Positions 13,601 to 22,288 of a DNA stretch of 64,000 nucleotides are shown piece by piece (the first letter of the stretch is position 1; the number at the start of each line of letters is the position of its first letter). Source of the DNA: Trichomonas vaginalis G3 (taxonomy: Eukaryota; Parabasalia; Trichomonadida; Trichomonadidae). The notes beneath the pieces were generated by a model that did not search any database, was not told the origin of the DNA, and saw nothing but the letters and a program-made list of their open reading frames with translations. The position numbers and the translations under genes were made by a program. Where the stretch lies: positions 16,036,165-16,100,164 of the forward strand of contig NC_067204.1 of assembly GCF_026262505.1 (NCBI RefSeq), read 5' to 3'.

Positions 13601-13606
13601 AAGTGA
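13601..13606 (-). promoter_or_regulatory. Inr initiator of the ankyrin gene
   Basis: On the minus strand the sequence is TCACTT inside GTCACTTTTTG, which matches the trichomonad initiator TCA+1-Py-(T/A). The A+1 (13,604) is 21 nt before the first ATG. A short GC-rich segment (GCGCCCACCGTGCC) lies between the two. Confidence 0.6.
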
Positions 13607-14120
13607 CAAAATAGAATACCTATGGTGGCAAGACAAAGGAAACATTTTTGTAAGGCAAACATTATATCAAATACCTTTACTTTGTAATAAGAAATATAAT
13701 TATCACGAAATTACAAATAAATATTGTTTAATATAATTAATAGCAAAATTCTTTTTTATTATTTCCCTTAAGACCTTACTTATTAAGTATACGTATAACA
13801 AGCTTGTACTGCATGTATTAGTTAATAGAACAAAAGAAAATGAGCTCAAATGAAAAAAATTTTCATGCTATTTTGGAAATATGCATATTCGGAGTATGAG
13901 AGTTGTAAACACTGAGAATTTTAAGCTTTGGTTGATGATAGTCTTTAATTTTTCTTGAAGTAGTAAATTATTTGATATGAAAATTTAATGGCCAGCATAA
14001 TCAATCGTGCGTTTCGTTTCTTGATTGAGAAACGATGATTGTGTGCTAATGAATTATTGCGTCTGACAGGTTATGATTATGGATACCTGAAATTAAGCTT
14101 TTTATGGGAAACATCACCGA

Positions 14121-14134
14121 GCGCCATTTGGCGC
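14121..14134. repeat. GC-rich palindrome GCGCCATTTGGCGC
   Basis: The arms GCGCCA and TGGCGC flank a TT centre. It is the first of four GC-rich inverted repeats in this otherwise AT-rich spacer. Confidence 0.75.
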
Positions 14135-14222
14135 CCCTAATGCTGTTTCTATCGGTATGATTAAGGAGCTTTCTTATGCACTTTCATCACTTGAACTTGA
14201 ACGCTACAAAGATATTATGCCC

Positions 14223-14237
14223 CCTCCCAATGGGAGG
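14223..14237. repeat. GC-rich palindrome CCTCCCAATGGGAGG
   Basis: Seven-base arms (CCTCCCA and TGGGAGG) pair perfectly around a single A. Confidence 0.75.
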
Positions 14238-14286
14238 TGGGAGCAAAAATTGAAATGTTTACATTGATTTTTGAAATACTTTACAA

Positions 14287-14312
14287 GCGCCCCTCCCAGT
14301 GGGCGCGGGCGC
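14287..14312. repeat. GC-rich inverted repeat with GCGCCC/GGGCGC arms
   Basis: GCGCCC at 14,287-14,292 pairs with GGGCGC at 14,301-14,306, and GGGCGC is repeated directly at 14,307-14,312. The loop contains CTCCCAGT, a relative of the core in the 14,223 palindrome. Confidence 0.7.
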
Positions 14313-14507
14313 AAGTGATTCGGGTCAAAAAAAAATCATAAAAATATTCAAAATTGCGATTTTAATAGATGTTTAAGAAGTAAATTTATTAATAACGATA
14401 TTTCATAGTACAAAATGTGTTCAATCTCTTCGTAAATCATTCAAAAAAATCAAAAGAATTTCCAAAATTCAATTTTTTTAGTAAAATTTATATCTTTTTC
14501 TATCGTC

Positions 14508-14560
14508 TCCTCCCCACCAGTGGGAGCCACCGGAGGCGCGGGCGGCGCCGCTGGCGCCAA
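14508..14560. repeat. GC-rich island with nested inverted repeats
   Basis: It contains CCCCACCAGTGGGAG, then GGAGGCGCGGGCGGCGCC and CTGGCGCC. The CCCA-x-TGGG core is shared with the two preceding islands, which suggests one repeat family. Confidence 0.65.
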
Positions 14561-15091
14561 AAAAGTAGCGCCCATCGTGCCATGTATAACTCATTTTGTA
14601 CACAATTCAATTTTTTTCCACAGTTCAAATTTTTTTTCCACAGTTCAAATTTTTTTCCACTTTTCAATTTTTTTTTCTCCACAATTTGAAAAATACAGGA
14701 TATAATTCGAAGTGATATTGGGCATAAATAATTAAGGCAATATCAGATATTGTAGCTTTGAAGTGCTATGTTATAGTTTGAAACGATATTATCATATTTT
14801 CACTTATTAATTAAGATGGAGTTGAAACAAATCAATATTTTTCATTTCTTAAATGCATAATGCTATTTTATAAAAAATCAATAGCCAATTTTCGATAAGA
14901 ATATTTCTGAAATTTTTATTTTATCGATAAAATATCGAAATTGGGAAATACAATAGCATCGAATTTTCAAGTTTAAGATCTCAGTAAGCTCCAGTTTTAA
15001 GGAAACGGATACTTTAAAATTTAAGAAATAAAAACATATATATTATATAATATGGAGTCTTTCAGGGTTACCTAAAATTCAAAATAATTTT

Positions 15092-15096
15092 AAAAA
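15092..15096 (-). terminator. Pol III T-run terminator of the tRNA-Thr gene
   Basis: TTTTT on the minus strand begins 4 nt beyond the tRNA 3' end (15,100), as expected for RNA polymerase III termination. Confidence 0.65.
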
Positions 15097-15099
15097 TTT

Positions 15100-15172
15100 T
15101 GCCTACGACCGGAGTTAAACCGGCGACCTTGCGCTTACAAGGCGCACACATTAACCACTATGCTACGCAGGC
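15100..15172 (-). tRNA. tRNA-Thr (anticodon TGT)
   Basis: A 73-nt cloverleaf can be read on the minus strand. The acceptor stem pairs GCCTGCG with CGTAGGC with one G-U wobble, and the discriminator is A. The anticodon stem-loop is TGCGC-CTTGTAA-GCGCA with TGT at positions 34-36, so it decodes ACA. The T stem is GCCGG/CCGGT. No CCA and no intron are encoded. The odd point is the T loop, TTTAACT, where the near-universal C56 is T, so the internal B box reads GGTTTAACTCC instead of GGTTCGANTCC. A T-run terminator follows. The gene is probably functional but could be a lightly decayed copy. Confidence 0.88.
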
Positions 15173-15325
15173 TAGACATTCGTTTTAATAATTTTTATTT
15201 GAATAATTAAAATTCATCTTGCATTTTTGATTTTACATAAATTTCATCGCACATTTAAAAATATTCATATTCCTTTTGAATCTGGTAACATATCAAATTT
15301 TAATTGTCACCTTTTATCTCAATAT

Positions 15326-15667
15326 ATGAATACAAATGTTGATGCTCAAACCTTATTAACCCGCGTTATTCAGTCATTCCATGACTCTGAAAAGAAATCT
15401 AAAACTATCGCAAAAGAAATTATTGAAAAACAAAAGATGGAAGCCGAGGAATCCGAAAATGAAAATGATGTTTTACAAAATAAATGCATATTCTGCAAGA
15501 ATTTAATTGAAAGCTCAGAACTTGTTTCGATATTACCATGTTGCAATGCATTATGTCACGTCAAATGCATTGCAAAACATAATTCTAATTCTTGCCCTTC
15601 ATGTAAAGGCCGTATTCCCCAAGATTTTAAGAATTTGTGCAACGAATTAACACCTTACGCAGATTAA
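15326..15667 (+). CDS. Small RING-like zinc-finger protein
   Basis: This is a 113-residue protein starting at the first ATG (MNTNVDAQTLL). The frame is open further upstream, but only from a TTG. Residues 20-50 form a charged helix rich in Lys and Glu. Residues 54-93 hold a cysteine/histidine cluster: C54-x2-C57, C72-C73, C77-H78-x2-C81, C90-x2-C93. This resembles a RING or RING-like E3 ligase domain with non-standard central spacing, ending in the typical CPSCKGRIP. The family role would be ubiquitin ligation or a protein interface. The substrate is unknown. Confidence 0.65.
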   Translation: MNTNVDAQTLLTRVIQSFHDSEKKSKTIAKEIIEKQKMEAEESENENDVLQNKCIFCKNLIESSELVSILPCCNALCHVKCIAKHNSNSCPSCKGRIPQDFKNLCNELTPYAD

Positions 15668-16158
15668 GCCATTTTTTTGTTCTAACAATTGGTTTTTTTT
15701 ATTTTTTGTTTGTATTATAGATAATAAATAAGACTTTATAAAGCAATAGGTTTGATTACTAAAAATTTCATTAACATTTGGAATTTTTCAAAAGATTATT
15801 TGTTATCGTAATTTATCATCATTATTGTTAATTTTTATGTTTTTGATACTTTAAATTAATAAAACTCGACTCAAGGAAATTTGAGAATCAATAACTAGCT
15901 GAGTGTACAATCAAATATGTTTGATTTTCCAAAATCTCATGACAAAGGAACAGAAAATCTCACATTACACCTTTATTGAGTGAACTAGAGTATTATAGGT
16001 CAAAAATTTATTTAATTCGTCCGAGATTGGTCATCTATAGGTTGTGATATATAAAGTTTTTTTATAATGCTTATACAACATGAAATTACTTAATTAATCG
16101 GTTTATAATGCTTTTTATTAAAACAAGATAATATACATAAATAAAATAAAACATGAAA
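15668..16158. other. AT-rich intergenic spacer
   Basis: About 490 bases between the RING-like gene and the 3' end of the 729-residue gene. No gene, repeat or RNA is seen. Confidence 0.6.
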
Positions 16159-18348
16159 TTACTCAATTGGGAGGAAAGTTGGGATATTGAGCGTCATATG
16201 TGTCTTCTTTTCCGTAAATTCCATGGCAAAGACTGTTACGGTTCTAATCTTTTCGTATGTGATTCCATCAATGAAAACATTGAAGTAAACGGGGTTTTTC
16301 TCGTTTCCAGCAATGTAAAATTGCTTGACAGGAATTCTTTTGATCTGAGATTTCAGCTGCTCTCTGAAATTATCAATATCTAGGTTAGTTGTATCATTAA
16401 TATATTCCATGATGAGAGTTGGGTCGCTAGGCCTAATCTTCAAGCGGGCATCGACATTCCAGAGTGCAACAGACGTGATTTCATAAGGAGCAACCTCAAC
16501 GGAATCATATGAAATCAAAACTTTCTTGGTTTTGATCTTTTTCGAGTATTCGGCGTCAACGAATCGACCTCTGGAAAATTGTACGCCAATATGTAGTGAC
16601 GTTATGAAGGGAACCGTTATAGATTTCTGATCAAATTGTAAAACGGCTTTCCAGACGTAACAGCTGACCATGTTCTGAGCAAACATGAGGTAGTCCTGGA
16701 TGGCGTTCTGAATCATCGCAGAAGGAGATGGATTTGAGAACCAAATATTTGGTGAACATTGTTTTTCGAAAACAATCAATGGGAAGTTAGTTTGGGATAC
16801 GGAATTGAGCGTTGGAGCGATTTGACTGCAAATTGAGAACACATTGTGAATAAATCTTGAATAAATTTCATCATTTGCTCCAATGTACTCAGAAAGTGGC
16901 GAATAGTCCGTTTGGTCGATCTGTATCAAATAAATGAACAAGACCATCTTGGAAATATCCTCTTTGAACTTAAATATTCCTTGAATTATTCCAAGAAGGA
17001 CGTGGGACATAAATGAAGCGCTGGAAGACACGAGAATCTTATAATCCCAGATATTATTCTGCGGGCGAGTCTTTGCCCACCTCGCAATCGGTGTTATTAT
17101 CTCCGAAATGAATCTCATCGGAATTGGTGACATGAAACACTCTGTCCCATCGACAAAAGTGTCAGTTTGTAGGATATTGAAGAGTGTCATTGAAAATTTC
17201 TTCTGGGAAAGTTGAATTAAAGGTGGAGCAAGAGTAGAAACGTCAAATTCTTCAACAGGAGCAGGATTCTTTGTAATGTTGAATTCTTGGATGACTTTTT
17301 CTTCAGATTTCTCGTCAAAATCGAGATTTTGTAAAATTTGGATGATTTCTTTTGCTGGCCTTGATTTTTCGTTGTATTTCCTAACAAGATAATAATTTCC
17401 GTAATTAATGAAAGCTTTCTGGATCGAAAAATATGGATTCTGGCGTGAATGTAAAAATGTAGGTAATAATTGGTAATTTGCATCGAAAAGGAATGGTATA
17501 ACTGCATCGGTAGCTTCGTTGGTGGATCCTATTGTTCTTAAGAGCTTATAATATAAGAATCCTGGATATTCAATCGATTTTCTAACATTTTTCTGAATTT
17601 CGAAGCCTTTTGAAGAAGCAGGGAGCGGAAGTATATATACACTCTTTAATTGGTCTGCCAGATCGAGCAAAAAGTCTTTTTGTAAGTCAGGAAAGATTGT
17701 AACAATTATTTCGATAACATGAAGGAGAACAATAGTTTCACTGGTTGTATTAATACTTTCCAAACGAGATTTAAGGGCTACGAAGAACGCGCGGGCCGTA
17801 GAAGGATCAGAATGTAAAGTTCTGAGCAATAAAATCAAATTAAACAAAGGCATGGATTGTTTGGTAAAAAGGTTATCGTATTTATTTGTAATCATGTTTA
17901 AAACTGCTTTCATATTGAATTCACTAGATTGAGTGTATTTATTCAAAGAAACTAAAATGTATTGAACAATTGGGTATGGAAGCATAACTATTTTGTTGTA
18001 GTAATTTGTCCATGACTGTTTTTCAAATGTGACTCTAAAAGTAAGCATAATATGGCTAATTCCGAGTAATGCCGACTCAATTTCGGGCGGAGTTTCATTT
18101 GTTTTAGTGGCATTAGATCTTTTCACAGTACTTATTATATAATCGAAAAGTTCAACGATGATTAAGCGCGCAAAGTCTTGATGTCGACAATTATCCCAAA
18201 AATTAGGTTCAAGCCAAGGAGGAATAGTTATACCTGAACTTTTTAAGGTCCCTAATGATGGAAGAAAATCCTCAACAAATCTATTTGAAAATTCGGACTC
18301 TTCAACCATCACTGCTGTCATTTTGAATTTTTTTAGTTTTTTTGGCAT
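16159..18348 (-). CDS. Uncharacterised 729-residue protein, mainly helical
   Basis: One uninterrupted frame with an ATG at 18,346-18,348; an alternative is MTAVMVEESEF at 18,321. I do not recognise the family. Residues about 30-470 are amphipathic helices of the kind found in HEAT/ARM-type or adaptor solenoids (for example IVVLLHVIEIIVTIFPDLQ-like segments). The last 130 residues look richer in beta strands, with Val/Ile alternation and the segment PVYFNVFIDGITYEKIR. No signal peptide, membrane span or catalytic motif is visible. The antisense open frames inside it are shadows. A trafficking or scaffold role is possible but not supported by any specific motif. Confidence 0.75.
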   Translation of the reverse strand: MPKKLKKFKMTAVMVEESEFSNRFVEDFLPSLGTLKSSGITIPPWLEPNFWDNCRHQDFARLIIVELFDYIISTVKRSNATKTNETPPEIESALLGISHIMLTFRVTFEKQSWTNYYNKIVMLPYPIVQYILVSLNKYTQSSEFNMKAVLNMITNKYDNLFTKQSMPLFNLILLLRTLHSDPSTARAFFVALKSRLESINTTSETIVLLHVIEIIVTIFPDLQKDFLLDLADQLKSVYILPLPASSKGFEIQKNVRKSIEYPGFLYYKLLRTIGSTNEATDAVIPFLFDANYQLLPTFLHSRQNPYFSIQKAFINYGNYYLVRKYNEKSRPAKEIIQILQNLDFDEKSEEKVIQEFNITKNPAPVEEFDVSTLAPPLIQLSQKKFSMTLFNILQTDTFVDGTECFMSPIPMRFISEIITPIARWAKTRPQNNIWDYKILVSSSASFMSHVLLGIIQGIFKFKEDISKMVLFIYLIQIDQTDYSPLSEYIGANDEIYSRFIHNVFSICSQIAPTLNSVSQTNFPLIVFEKQCSPNIWFSNPSPSAMIQNAIQDYLMFAQNMVSCYVWKAVLQFDQKSITVPFITSLHIGVQFSRGRFVDAEYSKKIKTKKVLISYDSVEVAPYEITSVALWNVDARLKIRPSDPTLIMEYINDTTNLDIDNFREQLKSQIKRIPVKQFYIAGNEKNPVYFNVFIDGITYEKIRTVTVFAMEFTEKKTHMTLNIPTFLPIE

Positions 18349-18734
18349 TTTTTGCTGATCGAAATTTGAGTGGGAAGATCAATAACTGGAGCATAAGAAG
18401 TTCATAAAGAGATATATAATGGCTTGAAGAATTGGTAGAGTTGCTGCGATATAGATATCAGATCATTGTAATGAATTTCATTGAAGCTGATAGCGAATTT
18501 TGATACAATTTTTGAATAAATATAATCAATGTACATAAAATTATATAAATTATAAATTAATTAGTTTGAGGTTTGATTGGATTTTTTTTTGTTTGGAAAT
18601 TTCAAAATTTTTCTTTACATTCTTAAAGTTTGTGTAATAAATTGGATTCAGTACAGTAAGTAAGATGATAATAACAACAATAAAATGAAAATCTAAGCAT
18701 TTTTGGATGTCATATAAAAAAATCGTAAATATTA
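18349..18734. other. Intergenic spacer before the inverted duplication
   Basis: Promoter side of the 729-residue gene, AT-rich. No gene is seen. The left arm of the inverted duplication begins at about 18,735. Confidence 0.6.
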
Positions 18735-19936
18735 TTTAACGAATTTTTAAAATAAAGTGATTTGTGTGTACCATAAAAGAAATAGAGAGTCTTAGCACTT
18801 CATGCCACCACCGACAGTGATTTCTTGTTGCCAGTTGATCTTCTGTTTCGAGTACGGGAATTTTCGACGAAGCTGGAAAAGAACATTTGTGCCGATCTTC
18901 TCAAGTGTTGTCTTGTAGTCAGCAAGCCATTCGTCTTCGAATGTGCGAATAGCTTTGACAACTGACTTAGCGTCGCCAAAACTGCATGTAGTGTTGCAGT
19001 CGCCATCATGCTGGCAAACTGCATTGCCCTTTTCGAAGAAGTGCTGTATAGAAACAATCTTGCCTTCGAGTGAGCCACTCTTGCTTAATGTATACTTGGC
19101 AACTGTCTTGCCTGTACGGAAGTTCTTAAGTGAGATGGATGAGCCGCGTAAAACAATAACAATACCATTGTTGGTATCGTAAACACCGGCGGCGGCGTTT
19201 TCCTTATATGCATTCTTAGCGTATGCTGTAAGCTCTTCTTGGAGCTCCTTGGCAAAATCACTCATGTTAGCTTGATCACCAATCGGTGTGGCAATGCGAG
19301 ATTCAAAATCGTATGTAATTAATGAACTTGTGACTGGATCAACGTAAATGCCATCCCTCTGGCAGGCTTCTTTGCAGATAATGACTTTGTGATCTTCTAC
19401 GTCAACAACGATGCACTCTTCCTCTGCCCAGGTTTTGAGTGTTTCGGATCTGGCTCTGTTGATGAGATCTTCGTCGTTAACAATAGAACGGAGAGCTGCT
19501 GTGCATTGTTCGTATTCGCCTGGTGGGGCGTTTGCAAGGAAGGTCTTGATAATTTTGATATTTTCGCTCTCGCTCATTTATTGTAACTTCACTTTTCCTT
19601 ACTTTTTGTCCGGTTCAATTTGTTTTCTCCCCCTGTCAAAGTTTTTTGAACAAAAACGGTTTGGACAATTATTCATTGCTATAATATGCCTTATTACAAG
19701 TTTGCTAATTGCTTAGCGCTATAGCAATACATTGTAAAGTTTGACAGAGAAACATCGTTTGCATCAAGCGAGAAAAAAAAATTCTGCAAAAGGGCAATTG
19801 CTAAGCGTGATGATCTGACACACATGGAAAATGCTAAAACATTTTCTCCGTTATCTCTTATTTCTTATATTTTTTAATAAATTTTCTAAATTTCATGAAA
19901 TCCTACTGACACTTATAAAACAAACTGTTATCCTTA
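18735..19936. repeat. Left arm of the CapZ-alpha inverted duplication
   Basis: This segment of about 1.2 kb is repeated in reverse orientation as 20,440-20,637 plus 22,129-23,131. The part 18,735-19,737 (1,003 bp) matches 22,129-23,131 at equal length, and the encoded proteins are identical. The inner part 19,738-19,936 matches 20,440-20,637 with few differences. Both arms end abruptly in unrelated sequence on the outer side, just beyond the sequence AATTCGTTAAA. Confidence 0.92.
18792..19577 (-). CDS. F-actin-capping protein subunit alpha, copy 1
   Basis: This 261-residue protein is the CapZ alpha subunit. It pairs with the beta subunit to cap barbed ends of actin filaments in the cytosol. 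Recognition rests on the N-terminal ANAPPGEYEQC segment (residues 15-24, compare THAPPGEF in animals), the central beta-sheet region, and the C-terminal tentacle LRRKFPYSKQKINWQ (from about 236), the actin-binding end of the family. It is slightly shorter than the human protein (286). It starts at ATG 19,575-19,577, head to head with an identical copy at 22,289. Codon choice is richer in C-ending codons than neighbouring genes, suggesting high expression. No clear Inr is seen; the bases before the ATG are GTTACAATAA. Confidence 0.93.
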   Translation of the reverse strand: MSESENIKIIKTFLANAPPGEYEQCTAALRSIVNDEDLINRARSETLKTWAEEECIVVDVEDHKVIICKEACQRDGIYVDPVTSSLITYDFESRIATPIGDQANMSDFAKELQEELTAYAKNAYKENAAAGVYDTNNGIVIVLRGSSISLKNFRTGKTVAKYTLSKSGSLEGKIVSIQHFFEKGNAVCQHDGDCNTTCSFGDAKSVVKAIRTFEDEWLADYKTTLEKIGTNVLFQLRRKFPYSKQKINWQQEITVGGGMKC

Positions 19937-20439
19937 TGAAATAACAACCAATTATTACTTACACGCATAGATAGCAATGACCTATATTTTAATGCCCTTA
20001 AAATGTTGAAAATCAATTATATAGTAATAGAAAACCAATTTGGTAAGTTCATAACCCATATCCAACTGAATATTGAGATATATGTGCTATTTAATGCAAA
20101 TTTTGGTTTGATATTCTCTATTGAAAGAATGAAATGAACGATAGATCAAAAAGTCGTGTTTGCCTTTTGAGGAAAGAGAATTTCACATCTAATAACTAGT
20201 GAGTTTAAATGAGATGATTGGAGTCGATGTATTGCATAGTTAATAGCTAATTCAGAATTGAAATTTGATTTTGAAAATTAAACGAAGATTAGTAGACAGA
20301 AAAGATAATCTTGTTGGAATGATATGGTGTAATAAATATATGTACCATTTTAATTAACTATTCCAGGAAATTTATGATTTTGATATATCACTATAATGAT
20401 AGATATATCTCTTTTGGCGACATAGTATATTCAATTAAT
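19937..20439. other. Unique spacer at the centre of the inverted duplication
   Basis: About 500 AT-rich bases between the arms. No gene, repeat or RNA is recognised. The presence of unique spacer argues against a simple fold-back assembly artefact. Confidence 0.7.
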
Positions 20440-20637
20440 AAGGATGACAGTTTGTTTTATAAGTGTCAGTAGGATTTCATGAAATTTAGAAAATTTATTA
20501 AAAAATATAAGAAATAAGAGATAACGGAGAAAATGTTTTAGCATTTTCCATGTGTGTCAGATCATCACGCTTAGCAATTGCCCTTTTGCAGAATTTTTTT
20601 TTCTCGCTTGATGCAAACGATGTTTCTCTGTCAAACT
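20440..20637. repeat. Right arm, inner part of the inverted duplication
   Basis: Reverse complement of 19,738-19,936. It is separated from the rest of the right arm (22,129 on) by a 1,484-bp transposon insertion at 20,645. Confidence 0.9.
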
Positions 20638-20644
20638 TAACAAT
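20638..20644. repeat. Target-site duplication TAACAAT (left)
   Basis: Seven bases identical to 22,129-22,135 on the other side of the inserted element. The uninterrupted left arm has the corresponding empty site at 19,731-19,737, with one base difference. Confidence 0.85.
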
Positions 20645-22128
20645 TAAGGATGTCAATTCGGAAAATTGTTTTCATTTTAGGAGAATATAATTTTCCTTTT
20701 CGAAAATTTAAAAAGTGAGACGCGCAGGATTCGAACTTTTTTAAAAGTTGATTTAAATATATTCTAGTGTGGATTCTAAGGATAATATCATATTTAAAAT
20801 AAGAATATACTAGTTTAGGTGGTATAATTTTTTCGATAAATTTGAGAATATGTACGTTTAGGGCATCAAAAGTGTCAATTCGCTCAGCGAAAGCTGAGCT
20901 AGCTTCGTTCTCGAAAGAATAGGGAAGGAGTGAAAGAGAGTGATACAGATGTTGACACATTCATATCATTTCAACAAATTTTGATCAAATTGAAATGCAA
21001 TGAAATTCAATTCACTTCATATCCTTCAGTCAGTACATTGACATCCTTCTACATCACAATGATAACTCGTGCATCAATAGTTCTACAACTGACTCAGAAA
21101 AAACAAGATTTTTACTTCCAGCTTACAGCTTTTAAAAAGTTTCGATGATAAAAATCACTCTACTCTTGTTTATCGATATGTTGTGATAGTAGGTAAACGT
21201 ATTCTTATCGATATTAATAAAAATATTTTTACGAAAATCTGAACCAATTACAGAGTTATTCATAAAGTTTATGATAACTGTAATTACTTCATCTTTGTTT
21301 TATATTTGAATAAACAATTTAATTTAATTTACATAATTTTTTTTAGTTGAAAGACAGGAAACTTAGTTGAGTTTGTATTATTTTTATCGTTCAATTCATT
21401 GTATATGTGAGTGATCCAGATATTTAAGATATTTAGAAAAAATTTATTAATTTGATTAACAAATTTTAATCAAAATAGCAAAAATATATTTGATAGCTGT
21501 AAGCAAATAATAATTTCTATTTCAACCAAAATCACTTATTTTCATCTAAACGTATAAAATTGTCAATTTTATGAGAATAAATTTAAAATCTCATGAAATA
21601 TAAAGGAGAGTAATATTTTTCAATTTTCTTTTTTTTTCTCTCAAATAATTTCTATTGGGAATTTACTTGTTATCAAAAAATAATTTTAATATTTGTTTAT
21701 TTCATTATATACAATAAAATTTTAAAAACTCTATTTCTTCACAAGAAAATTTTTTCCTTCATATGAAGAAACATTTTGTTCTCCATTTGATGCTGAGTCT
21801 AAATCTCGATTTTTGAATTTTCTTCTTTCCAAATTTCTTTTTTCCAAATTAGAAGTTTAATTCAAATTTTCAATAGTTTATATATTTTCTCAAACCGTCT
21901 TAGAGTTTCTCACTTTTTAGGGATTTTCTCTCAAAATATACAAAAATAGTAATACCAATACATGTGTCTAATATACTTTAAAACCATCGTGATAAAATTC
22001 AAAAACGAAGAGTTCTTCTCTCCAAATTTTTTTCAAAATCAAAAAAATGAGATAAAAAAATACGTTTGGAAAATTCATTTTTAGCATTTTAGGAATTTTC
22101 TCACTTTTCTTCCAAATTGACATCCTTA
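20645..22128. mobile_element. Non-autonomous DNA transposon, 1,484 bp, with TIRs and 7-bp TSD
   Basis: The left tip reads TAAGGATGTCAATTCGGAA and the right tip, read inward on the minus strand, TAAGGATGTCAATTTGGAA. These terminal inverted repeats match over the first 19 bases with one difference, and similarity fades after that. The 7-bp TAACAAT flanks both ends, and the other arm of the duplication gives the empty site, so the boundaries are certain to the base. The inside is AT-rich with no transposase or other convincing protein; the longest frames are random. A tRNA 3'-end relic lies 70 bp inside the left end. The superfamily is not identified: a 7-bp TSD does not match the usual hAT (8), Mutator (9-11) or mariner (2) lengths. 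It must depend on a transposase supplied elsewhere. Confidence 0.85.
20715..20736 (-). other. tRNA 3'-end relic inside the transposon
   Basis: The minus strand reads GTTCGAATCCTGCGCGTCTC then AC and a T-run. That is a T loop with consensus B-box core, the 3' half of the T stem, an acceptor 3' strand, and a Pol III-like terminator. The 5' three quarters of a tRNA are absent: upstream on that strand is only AT-rich sequence. It is a fragment, not a gene. Confidence 0.5.
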
Positions 22129-22135
22129 TAACAAT
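22129..22135. repeat. Target-site duplication TAACAAT (right)
   Basis: Second copy of the 7-bp target duplication of the transposon at 20,645-22,128. Confidence 0.85.
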
Positions 22136-22288
22136 GTATTGCTATAGCGCTAAGCAATTAGCAAACTTGTAATAAGGCATATTATAGCAATGAATAATTG
22201 TCCAAACCGTTTTTGTTCAAAAAACTTTGACAGGGGGAGAAAACAAATTGAACCGGACAAAAAGTAAGGAAAAGTGAAGTTACAATAA

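Larger units (their letters stand above)
13607..15099. other. Intergenic spacer with GC-rich palindromes and T-rich repeats
   Basis: No credible gene is seen. The stretch is AT-rich but carries four GC-rich islands with inverted symmetry at 14,121-14,134, 14,223-14,237, 14,287-14,312 and about 14,508-14,560. From about 14,610 to 14,690 there is a run of imperfect repeats of a TTTTTTCCACAGTTCAAA type. The open frames across 14,417-14,689 are products of these repeats. Confidence 0.7.

Noticed and set aside
14417-14705. Open frames over the GC-rich island and T-rich repeats
   Set aside because: Composition is driven by low-complexity DNA (Phe/Asn runs), with no start context and no domain.
20637-20960. 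107-codon minus-strand frame in the transposon
   Set aside because: It runs across the transposon end and the tRNA relic, and no transposase motif is present.
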